From an uncultured Lachnospiraceae bacterium (GTDB lineage Bacteria; Bacillota; Clostridia; Lachnospirales; Lachnospiraceae): DNA of 64,000 bases. Below are positions 50,729 through 58,767 of this stretch, one piece after another. The position numbers and the translations under genes are program-made. The notes below the pieces were generated by a model. That model did no database searches. It was given only the letters and a program-made list of their open reading frames with translations, and was not told where the DNA came from. Every line of letters starts with the position of its first letter. Position 1 is the first letter of the stretch. The stretch lies in the NCBI GenBank assembly GCA_934317005.1, contig CAKREB010000006.1, positions 124,001 to 188,000 of the forward strand, written 5' to 3'.

Positions 50729-51088
50729 GATTTCGACCATCCTTTCTTTTATAAATGTTCTCATTCTTTAAATAAAAATATTAGCGATTATGACAGCTTA
50801 AAATGTGGGTGAAGCTGTCGGACACGCTCTACTTTTATTCTATTATATTTATGGTGATTTTGCAATAAAAAAGCAAAAAATAAATGGAAAAAAAGTGTTT
50901 TTGTCGTGCAATTTTCACAAAGCTGTAGTATAATCATCTTAGCATTTGAAAAAAGTGCATAAAAAATGACTAAAATCCGTTTGTAGCTCTTTTCAAAAAG
51001 AAAAGAGGGCATGGATGAGATGGAACAATAATATTTTGGAAAAGGCAGGGAGAAGCCTGCCATGATGGGAAAGGATGGAGAACAACAG
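50729..51088. other. Divergent promoter region of the two isomerase genes
   Basis: 360 bp without a gene. A plus-strand TATAAT lies at 50929-50934 with GTGCAA 17 bp upstream, likely serving fucI. The minus-strand promoter is not clear. I found no convincing catabolite-repression site by eye. Confidence 0.4.
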
Positions 51089-52882
51089 ATGGCAGAAAGC
51101 AGATTGATAGGAGATTACCCGGTTATCGGAATTCGTCCGACGATTGATGGACGAAGGGGCCCTTTAAAGGTTCGCGAATCTTTGGAGGAGCAGACAATGA
51201 ATATGGCAAAAAGTGCAGCGGAGCTTTTTCGTACGAATCTGAAGTATTCCAATGGAGAGCCGGTTAAGGTTATCATTGCGGATACAACGATTGGACGTGT
51301 GGCAGAAGCAGCAGCGTGTGCGGATAAGTTCAGAAAAGAAGGAGTAGACATTACGCTGACAGTTACTCCGTGCTGGTGCTATGGCTCTGAAACAATGGAT
51401 ATGGATAAAAATACGATCAAAGGTGTCTGGGGATTCAATGGAACAGAAAGACCCGGTGCCGTATATCTGGCAGCTGTTTTGGCAGCACATGCCCAGAAAG
51501 GTCTTCCTGCGTTTGGTATCTATGGAAAAGATGTGCAGGAGGCAGATGCGACCGAGATTCCTGAGGATGTACAGGTGAAGCTGCTTCGCTTTGGCCGTGC
51601 GGCTGTTGCTGCCGCAACGATGCGTGGCAAGTCATATCTGCAGATCGGTTCGGTTACGATGGGAATTGCAGGATCTATTATCGATCCGTCCTTTATAGAG
51701 GAATATTTAGGTATGCGTGTAGAGTCTGTTGATGAGGTTGAGATCATTCGACGCATGACAGAAGGCATCTATGATGAAGAAGAGTTTGATAAAGCTCTTT
51801 CATGGACAAAGTCACACTGCCGCGAAGGCTGGGATAAGAATCCGGAGTTTGTAAAGCGTTCGGATGAACAGAAGGATCGTGACTGGGAGTTCGTTGTAAA
51901 GATGATGTGCATTATGAAGGATCTGATGAATGGTAATGCAAATCTTCCGGAGGGCAGGGAAGAAGAGGCAGTTGGTCACAATGCTCTGGCTGCCGGTTTC
52001 CAGGGACAAAGACAGTGGACAGACTTCTATCCAAACGGTGATTTTGCAGAAGCTTTGATGAATTCTTCCTTTGACTGGAATGGAGCAAGAGAACCTTATA
52101 TTCTTGCAACAGAAAATGATACTTTAAACGGTCTTGGCATGCTTTTCATGAAACTGCTGACAGGCCGTGCGCAGATTTTTGCAGATGTCCGTACATATTG
52201 GAGTCCGGATGCGGTAAAGAAGGCAACGGGATATGAGTTAGAGGGTGTTGCAAAAGAGGCAGGTGGCTTCCTGCATCTGATCAACTCCGGCGCAGCGTGT
52301 CTGGATGCCTGCGGCGAGGTAAAGGATGAAAACGGAGAAGGTATTATGAAGCCTTTCTGGGAGATGACAGAGGAAGATCAGAAGGCGTGTCTGGATGCTA
52401 CGGAATGGTGTGCAGCAGATAATGGATACTTCCGTGGTGGCGGATTCTCATCCCGCTATCTGACAAGAGCAACGATGCCTGCAACCATGATCCGTCTAAA
52501 TCTTGTCAAGGGACTTGGCCCGGTTTTACAGATCTGTGAGGGATATACCGTAGAGCTTCCGGATGAAGTTTCTGATAAGCTTTGGAAGCGTACGGATTAT
52601 ACATGGCCTTGTACATGGTTTGCACCACGTACAACAGGTGAAGGTGCTTTTAAGACGGCATATGATGTTATGAATAACTGGGGTGCAAACCACGGTGCGA
52701 TCAGTTATGGACATATCGGTGCTGATCTGATCACACTGGCATCTATTCTTCGTATTCCGGTGTGCATGCACAATGTACCGGAGGAGGATATTTTCCGTCC
52801 GGCTGCATGGAACGCTTTTGGCATGGATAAGGAAGGACAGGATTTCCGTGCATGCGCAGCATATGGTCCAATGTATAAATAA
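51089..52882 (+). CDS. fucI: L-fucose isomerase
   Basis: 597 aa, the normal FucI size. Characteristic blocks are VIGIRPTIDGRRGPLKVRES, TPCWCYGSETMDMD, WGFNGTERPGAVYLAAVLAA, and NNWGANHGAISYGHIGADLI with SRYLTRATMPATMIRLNLVK. It interconverts L-fucose and L-fuculose (and D-arabinose and D-ribulose) with Mn2+. GGAGA precedes the ATG at 51089. Neither fuculokinase nor fuculose-phosphate aldolase nor propanediol genes are nearby, so the kinase would be the FGGY protein at 47490 or one elsewhere. Confidence 0.95.
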   Translation: MAESRLIGDYPVIGIRPTIDGRRGPLKVRESLEEQTMNMAKSAAELFRTNLKYSNGEPVKVIIADTTIGRVAEAAACADKFRKEGVDITLTVTPCWCYGSETMDMDKNTIKGVWGFNGTERPGAVYLAAVLAAHAQKGLPAFGIYGKDVQEADATEIPEDVQVKLLRFGRAAVAAATMRGKSYLQIGSVTMGIAGSIIDPSFIEEYLGMRVESVDEVEIIRRMTEGIYDEEEFDKALSWTKSHCREGWDKNPEFVKRSDEQKDRDWEFVVKMMCIMKDLMNGNANLPEGREEEAVGHNALAAGFQGQRQWTDFYPNGDFAEALMNSSFDWNGAREPYILATENDTLNGLGMLFMKLLTGRAQIFADVRTYWSPDAVKKATGYELEGVAKEAGGFLHLINSGAACLDACGEVKDENGEGIMKPFWEMTEEDQKACLDATEWCAADNGYFRGGGFSSRYLTRATMPATMIRLNLVKGLGPVLQICEGYTVELPDEVSDKLWKRTDYTWPCTWFAPRTTGEGAFKTAYDVMNNWGANHGAISYGHIGADLITLASILRIPVCMHNVPEEDIFRPAAWNAFGMDKEGQDFRACAAYGPMYK

Positions 52883-52922
52883 TACATAGATTAAAAAATA
52901 GTATATATTTTAACAGCGAAAA

Positions 52923-52985
52923 AGGATATCTGACAATGTCCCGATGTTACCATAATAACATTGGGAAGTCAGGTATTCTTTTTTT
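52923..52985 (+). terminator. Terminator of fucI
   Basis: A two-part stem: GGATATCTGAC with GTCAGGTATTC (11 pairs, two G-U) outside, and TCCCGATGTTA with TAACATTGGGA inside, ending in T7. Confidence 0.92.
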
Positions 52986-53062
52986 ATGTTATATGCTATA
53001 ATCGAATGAACATAAGAGAAGGATACATGTATTGCCTGAAAAAGAGTAAAGGTGTGAGAAAA

Positions 53063-53548
53063 ATGAGGACGGATATTGTTGTTGGAATTGCGGACATGAA
53101 GGTGATCAAAGGGGAAGGGACCATCGTGACGTATGCGCTGGGTTCCTGCGTTGGAATCTGTATGTATGAAGAGGGGAGCGGACTGGGCGGTATGGTGCAT
53201 GCGATGCTGCCGGATTCTGCGCACGCTCTGGCTTTGACGAGTCTGGAAAAATATGTAGATACAGGAATTGATAAATTATACCGTACACTTTGTCATATGG
53301 GGGCGGATAGAACACGCCTGCGGGCGAAGCTGATTGGCGGGGCAAAGATGTTTGAATACAGAACAGTGGCAGATGAAGTCGATATTGGTACGGCGAATGT
53401 ACTGCAGGCAAAAAAGCTTTTGCGAAAACTGGGAGTGGCGCTGGTCTGTGAGGTGACAGGCGGTATGGTGGGCAGAACGATACGGTTCCAACCGACAACA
53501 GGTAAAGTTATGATACAATCAACAGACCAGAAGGTTCAGGTGATTTAA
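53063..53548 (+). CDS. cheD: Chemoreceptor glutamine deamidase CheD
   Basis: 161 aa. The catalytic Cys/His pair is in YALGSCVGICMYEEGSGLGG and GGMVHAMLPDS, and AKLIGGAKMFEY is conserved. CheD deamidates glutamines in chemoreceptors and takes part in CheC-CheY adaptation. The ATG at 53063 follows AAAGGTG; earlier in-frame ATGs lie in the fucI terminator region. It stands outside any flagellar operon, 32 bp before the moxR gene. Confidence 0.93.
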   Translation: MRTDIVVGIADMKVIKGEGTIVTYALGSCVGICMYEEGSGLGGMVHAMLPDSAHALALTSLEKYVDTGIDKLYRTLCHMGADRTRLRAKLIGGAKMFEYRTVADEVDIGTANVLQAKKLLRKLGVALVCEVTGGMVGRTIRFQPTTGKVMIQSTDQKVQVI

Positions 53549-53580
53549 TATACAAAATTGAGGGATATATGGAGGGAAAC

Positions 53581-54537
53581 ATGGACGAAAAAAATCAAAT
53601 GTGGTATGAGCAGGCGGCTCAGGTAATGGCACAGGTAAAGCGTGCTGTGATCGGAAAGGACGAATGTGTCAGAAAGACAATGGCGGCAATCTTAGCCGGA
53701 GGACATATTTTGATCGATGATATACCGGGAGTAGGAAAAACGACATTAGCATTGGCTTTTTCAAAGGTGATGGCATTAGAATGTAATAGAGTACAGTTTA
53801 CGCCGGATGTGCTGCCGTCGGATATTTTAGGCTTTTCGATGTATCAGCAGCAAAGTGGAAGCTTTGCGTATCAGCCGGGAGCAGTAATGTGTAATCTTTT
53901 TTTGGGAGATGAGATCAATCGTACTTCTCCTAAGACGCAGTCAGCACTTTTAGAGGTGATGGAAGAGGGGAAGGTTACCGTAGATGGCGTTACAAGGCAG
54001 GTGCCGGAGCCGTTTGTTGTAATCGCAACGGAAAATCCGACAGGAAGTGTTGGAACGCAGATGCTTCCTGAGTCGCAGATGGATCGTTTTATGCTGTGCA
54101 TGACGATGGGATATCCTGATCTGGAAGATGAGATTGCGATTGCAAAGGGAAAAAGCGGTGGCGCCGACATTGATACATTGGAAAATGTGTTGAATGCCGG
54201 AAAACTTCTTACGATGCAAAAAGTAGTTGAGGAAGTTTATGTGGATGATAAGATTTATGAATATATCTGTCAGCTTGTGAAAAAAACAAGAGAAAATCCG
54301 TATATTGAACTGGGAATCAGTCCGCGTGGAACGATTGCGCTGGTAAAAATGGCAAAGGCAAATGCTTTTTTGTCGGAGAGAGATTATGTTGTACCGGAGG
54401 ATGTGGAAGAGATTTTCTTAGATGTGACAGCACACAGAATATTACTCAACGCAAAGGCAAGAGTGGGGCATGTAACGGCTCGTGATGTGTTGTGGCAGAT
54501 TCTCGAGAAGGAAAAGAAACCGGCAGTTTATCGTTAG
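53581..54537 (+). CDS. MoxR-family AAA+ ATPase
   Basis: 318 aa. Walker A GHILIDDIPGVGKTTLALAF (about 39-58), Walker B NLFLGDEINRTSPKTQSALL, sensor and arginine finger regions typical of MoxR. These act as chaperones for assembly or activation of protein complexes together with DUF58/VWA partners. GGAGGG precedes the ATG at 53581. It heads the classic moxR-DUF58-transglutaminase set; the next start codon follows 26 bases after its stop. Confidence 0.94.
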   Translation: MDEKNQMWYEQAAQVMAQVKRAVIGKDECVRKTMAAILAGGHILIDDIPGVGKTTLALAFSKVMALECNRVQFTPDVLPSDILGFSMYQQQSGSFAYQPGAVMCNLFLGDEINRTSPKTQSALLEVMEEGKVTVDGVTRQVPEPFVVIATENPTGSVGTQMLPESQMDRFMLCMTMGYPDLEDEIAIAKGKSGGADIDTLENVLNAGKLLTMQKVVEEVYVDDKIYEYICQLVKKTRENPYIELGISPRGTIALVKMAKANAFLSERDYVVPEDVEEIFLDVTAHRILLNAKARVGHVTARDVLWQILEKEKKPAVYR

Positions 54538-54563
54538 ACAAGAGAAAATGGGTTGAGGGACAT

Positions 54564-55727
54564 ATGAAAAAAGCAATTACATTTATTGTGACGATTGTGT
54601 TCACATTTTATATGGCTGTTATTTATAACAGTAATACAGTTCTTTTTCTTGCATTTGTGGAAATTTTTCTGGGAAGTGTGTTACTTTTGTGGAATCTTTG
54701 GAGTGTTTTTCATCTGGAAGTGGAAATGAAGGTACCAATTGGGATTGCAGAGAAGAAAAAGAAAATACCGGTCTGCATTGCGGTAATAAATAGAAGCATA
54801 TTGCCGGCAGGGGAAGTAAAGCTCTGTCTTCGGGAGCAATATGCACTGACAGGACAGCGTGGAAAAAGCAGGGTGACGGTATCTGTAGAAGGGCGAAAGC
54901 GCGGTGAAAAAAGTGGAAAGACGGAATTGCATATGATGTGGGAGCCGGAACATGTCGGAATGGTTACGTTAGCTATTAGACGGGGTTTTTGTTGTGATCC
55001 TTTGAAGATATTCAGGCTGCCGATAGGGAAAAAGCGGTGCCGTACAGAAGAGATTATTACGATTCTGCCAAAGCGCTATGCCGTGCCGCTGGAGATTGTG
55101 GCGAAGGAACGGCAAGAGGGATATATGGAACCGGATGTTTTGTCAAATGGTCGTTATAACGATGGCAGAGATAGTTTTCAGATACGAGAATACCGTGCGG
55201 GAGATCCTATGCGTGATATACACTGGAAATTATCGGCAAAGGAAAATACGTGGATGATTAGAGAGTATGAACCGCGGTTAGAAGATGTTGTGACTTTTAT
55301 GATTGATCTGTCTGATACAGATATAGCACAGGCGGGAGAAAAAAACAGGAGAAGACTGCGAAAGAAAATGGCGTGGAATCAGGAGGCGGTACTTAGTGTA
55401 GTTTTATCTATTGTAGAGAGTCTGTATCATGCCAAGTGTGAATGCTGTGTGGTCTGGTATAACCATCAGGAAAACAGAGTCAGACAATGCTATATCACAC
55501 AGGAAGAGGATATTTATGCGCTTCCGGAAAAGCTTGGCTGTCTGAGTTATCTGACCGGGGAGTATGATCTGCAGATAGAATATGAACAGGTCAATTGTGG
55601 CAGACAGGCAGGCAGACGGCTTATATTAGACCGTGTTTTACAGCTTCGGAGTGATGATGGACAGAATATCGTATATTCGGCTGATAATCTGGAAGAAACG
55701 CTGACATCACAGATACTTTGGCTGTAA
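54564..55727 (+). CDS. DUF58 membrane protein
   Basis: 387 aa. Two N-terminal membrane helices (about 4-22 and 27-49), a beta domain, then the DUF58 core with PDVLSNGRYNDGRDSFQIRE followed by YRAGDPMRDIHWKLSAKENT and a VWA-like region (VTFMIDLSDTD). The usual partner of MoxR ATPases; exact role unknown. GAGGGAC precedes the ATG at 54564, and the frame opens earlier inside moxR. Confidence 0.92.
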   Translation: MKKAITFIVTIVFTFYMAVIYNSNTVLFLAFVEIFLGSVLLLWNLWSVFHLEVEMKVPIGIAEKKKKIPVCIAVINRSILPAGEVKLCLREQYALTGQRGKSRVTVSVEGRKRGEKSGKTELHMMWEPEHVGMVTLAIRRGFCCDPLKIFRLPIGKKRCRTEEIITILPKRYAVPLEIVAKERQEGYMEPDVLSNGRYNDGRDSFQIREYRAGDPMRDIHWKLSAKENTWMIREYEPRLEDVVTFMIDLSDTDIAQAGEKNRRRLRKKMAWNQEAVLSVVLSIVESLYHAKCECCVVWYNHQENRVRQCYITQEEDIYALPEKLGCLSYLTGEYDLQIEYEQVNCGRQAGRRLILDRVLQLRSDDGQNIVYSADNLEETLTSQILWL

Positions 55728-55790
55728 TGGAAACGGGCTGTGTGCTGTAACAGACAAAATATGGCTTATACAGTAGGAGATGAGGGGACG

Positions 55791-58301
55791 ATGAAGAGAA
55801 GGGAAATTTTGATACCGTGGCTTGGGATTGTTTTTCTTTTGCTTGGTATGCTGCAAAGCTTTTCTACGGTGTTTGATTATCCGGTTGCGATAAAGTGGAG
55901 TATTGCACCGGTTTGTATCATGGTAGCTGCTATGCTTTTTATCAGCAGCTTTTTTCGGGTGAAAAACACGATACTTGGCATTCTTTTGACAATGGGACTG
56001 TTGTGCTTCTGGTGTGTCTGGAACTGGCAGAAGTTGCAGGCAGAGGGAGAAACTTTTCTTTATTATATTAATCAGAAAAAGCTTGCTTATGATGGCAGTC
56101 AGTTTACGGCATTTACAGCAAAGGCGGTAAGTACAGACCTTTTTAGTCTTTTATGTGTGTGTGGTATCGTATGCAGTTTGTTTATGGGAGTGTTTGCAGT
56201 AAGACTTTTGAAGGGCTTTTATGGGCTGCTTCCTCTTTATCTGTTACTTATTTTAGAATTAAGTGTGGGAAAGACGCCGGATCTTTTTGCTATGATTTTG
56301 TTGATACTTGGCGTACTTCTGTGCTGTGGATGGAAAAACTGTCAGGACATGGCAAGCGGAAGAAACTTTTTTATAGAGAAGCTCAAAAGAAGAAAACCCT
56401 ATGCGAGATATGGAATATTAGTCAGTGCCGGAATTATCAGTATGACGCTGGCACTACTCTGTAGTGCAGGCACACAGGACTTTTTTCTGAAAGGGCATAA
56501 AAAGTACCTGCAGTGGCAGCACCGGATGGAGCACATGGCAAAAGAAGAAGTGGAAAAAACAGCGTGGAAGTTACGCAAATGGTTTTATATGGATGATGAT
56601 GGAAGTCTTAGCAATACAGAACCAAAATATAATGACAGAACAGTTCTAAAAGTTACTTTTGGTATGAAACCTACAGCAGATGTTTACCTGAAAGGATTTA
56701 CCGGAGGGGAATATCAGAATGGAAAATGGAGTTATCCGAAGGAGAATGAATTTAAAAAAATCTTTTCGACTAAGGAGATGCAAGAGGAATATTGGAATAT
56801 CAATTATGATTATGCTCAAAATGGATTTGAAGGAACTATAGATGAAGAACATCCGTGGGACTCGCAAAAAAGAGTCGGTCAGGTACAGATTGACTATGTG
56901 GGATCCGGCAAAAGCAGCAATCATACATATCTGCCGTATTTTTGCGATGTGCCGGGTACAACAGACCAGAATGGAGAGCAGGCATTATCCTGGGATGGAG
57001 CAGACACGATAAAGCGTAGTGCAAATACTATTTATACCAAAAGTATTTTGCCGGGAAATGCAACATTAAAAGAACTGATTGCTTTTGCAGATACAAACAT
57101 GGCAACGTTAGCTGACTATGGCAATGTGTATCAGTTACAATACTATTCGGTACAATGGGACATGTTGTCGCCTTCCGTAGCAAACGAGTATATTCAATAT
57201 GTGAAGCAGAAGTATTGCCGATTGCCAAAGAATGGGCTTACCCGCTTTCGGAAGCTGTCGCAGGTTGATCCGGTACTCTTGGAATACAGACAAAACGGAT
57301 GGTGTGACCGGGACATGACCAGTTGTTTATCAATAGCATCAACCATTCGAAAATATTTAGCTGATCAGGCGGTATACAGTCTGGACTTAGATACAGTGCC
57401 GGACGGACAGGACTATGTAGAATATTTTTTGTTTCATCAGAAAAAAGGTTTTTGTGAACATTTTGCAACAGCGGGAACATTGCTTTTACGCGAGATAGGG
57501 GTACCGGCAAGATACGCTTCCGGTTACAAAATAGAAGTGGATGCATTTAAAGAAAATGGGGATGGTACATATACAGCGGAGATATTAGACTCTGACGCGC
57601 ATGCATGGACAGAGGTGTTTAGTGAGTGGGGTGGCTGGATACCGGCAGAAATGACGCCGGATAGCTCGGGAACGCATAGAAGAGAAAAAACACAGACAGA
57701 AACACCGCTTCCGACAAAAAAGAATGTATCGCTTCCTGAAAAAACAGAGGGAACGCAGACAGAAGAAACTTTAGAAAGTACACCGACACCCGTGGCAGTG
57801 ACAAGTACGCCAAAGCCTGCGGCATCCAAGCATTCTACGGCAGGAACTAAGAAAGCAGCAAAGAGGATCGGTCTGCTCGTCTGCCTGCTTGGAATCTTAG
57901 CAGGAATGATCGGTTATCCGAGGATAAGATGCTGGCGTTATCTAAAATGCGAACACAAGGCAACTGCTCTGCGCGAAAAGATTGTGGCACACACGGAAGG
58001 CATGCTGTATCTTTTACGGCTGGCAGGGATAAGACAGGTTGCAGCATGCCGTGAGCAGGAGTGGATACTGCTTGTGGTGGAAAAAAGTTTGAAACGGCAG
58101 GATGCAGAGGTGGACATAGACGATAAAAGACTGTCTGAGATTATAGAAAAAGCAGTGTTTGCACAGAGTGAGATCAGTGACAGGGAATACCGGTTTTATC
58201 AAAAGGAATGTGCTAAGCTGCTAAGAAAATTTTACTATAGCCGCATCTTTATCAAAAGGCTGTATCTGAAAATAGTATGTCCGATGAAAATGTTCATATG
58301 A
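55791..58301 (+). CDS. Transglutaminase-like membrane protein (TgpA-type)
   Basis: 836 aa. Six membrane helices at the N-terminus (about 8-200), a large outside region with a transglutaminase core (about 560-625): KKGFCEHFATAGTLLLREIG (catalytic Cys), VPARYASGYK, and LDSDAHAWTEVFSEWGGWIP (catalytic His and Asp region). A Thr/Pro-rich linker (about 630-690) leads to a further membrane helix and a cytoplasmic DUF4129-like tail. Third member of the moxR-DUF58 set, probably modifying or cross-linking envelope proteins. GAGGGGACG lies before the ATG at 55791. Confidence 0.92.
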   Translation: MKRREILIPWLGIVFLLLGMLQSFSTVFDYPVAIKWSIAPVCIMVAAMLFISSFFRVKNTILGILLTMGLLCFWCVWNWQKLQAEGETFLYYINQKKLAYDGSQFTAFTAKAVSTDLFSLLCVCGIVCSLFMGVFAVRLLKGFYGLLPLYLLLILELSVGKTPDLFAMILLILGVLLCCGWKNCQDMASGRNFFIEKLKRRKPYARYGILVSAGIISMTLALLCSAGTQDFFLKGHKKYLQWQHRMEHMAKEEVEKTAWKLRKWFYMDDDGSLSNTEPKYNDRTVLKVTFGMKPTADVYLKGFTGGEYQNGKWSYPKENEFKKIFSTKEMQEEYWNINYDYAQNGFEGTIDEEHPWDSQKRVGQVQIDYVGSGKSSNHTYLPYFCDVPGTTDQNGEQALSWDGADTIKRSANTIYTKSILPGNATLKELIAFADTNMATLADYGNVYQLQYYSVQWDMLSPSVANEYIQYVKQKYCRLPKNGLTRFRKLSQVDPVLLEYRQNGWCDRDMTSCLSIASTIRKYLADQAVYSLDLDTVPDGQDYVEYFLFHQKKGFCEHFATAGTLLLREIGVPARYASGYKIEVDAFKENGDGTYTAEILDSDAHAWTEVFSEWGGWIPAEMTPDSSGTHRREKTQTETPLPTKKNVSLPEKTEGTQTEETLESTPTPVAVTSTPKPAASKHSTAGTKKAAKRIGLLVCLLGILAGMIGYPRIRCWRYLKCEHKATALREKIVAHTEGMLYLLRLAGIRQVAACREQEWILLVVEKSLKRQDAEVDIDDKRLSEIIEKAVFAQSEISDREYRFYQKECAKLLRKFYYSRIFIKRLYLKIVCPMKMFI

Positions 58302-58344
58302 AAATGTTTCTGTAGTATCTGCTGTTTTTTGTAAGGAATTATGC

Positions 58345-58350
58345 TATAAT
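58345..58350 (+). promoter_or_regulatory. -10 box preceding the third array
   Basis: Perfect TATAAT, with only a weak -35 (TGTTTT or CTGTTT) at 16-17 bp. The array starts 11 bases later and glgP follows 400 bp downstream. Confidence 0.4.
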
Positions 58351-58361
58351 GTAATGAGCGC

Positions 58362-58706
58362 AAAAGAAAAGGAAGCGGCTGCGAAGCAGACATTTACTTT
58401 TCTTGCGCTCATTAATGAGCAAAACGTCCTGCGAAGCAGGATGGAAAGTGCGAAGCACGGGTTTTGCGAGTCAGTAAAAAAAGATATGCAGAAATTTCAA
58501 AAGAAAAGGAAGCGGCTGCGAAGCAGACATTTACTTTTCTTGCGCTCATTAACGAGCAAAACGTCCTGCGAAGCAGGATGGGAAGTGCGAAGCACGGGTT
58601 TTACGAGTCAGTAAAAAAGATATGCAGAAATTTCAAAAGAAAAGGAAGCGGCTGCGAAGCACGGGGGTTTGCGAGTCAGTAAAAAGGTATGCAGAGATTT
58701 CAAAAG
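58362..58706. repeat. Tandem array of about 137-bp GC-rich units (two full copies plus a shortened third)
   Basis: AAAAGAAAAGGAAGCGGCTG recurs at 58362, 58499 and 58635 (steps 137 and 136). Units carry CCTGCGAAGCAGG palindromes and GGGTTTTGCGAGTCAGTAAA. The third unit skips about 80 bp between two GCGAAGCA words, as expected from recombination. Short open frames here are artefacts. The words GCGAAGCA and TTTGCGAGTC are shared with the array at 21763. Confidence 0.9.
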
Positions 58707-58767
58707 AGATTTATAAAAGTGTTTTGCAATGATTTATATATAAATAAAGAGTCAAAGGAGAGAAAAC

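Noticed and set aside
58354..58682. Two overlapping open frames with repeated protein sequence in the third array
   Set aside because: They are direct products of the 137-bp DNA repeat and have no ribosome site.
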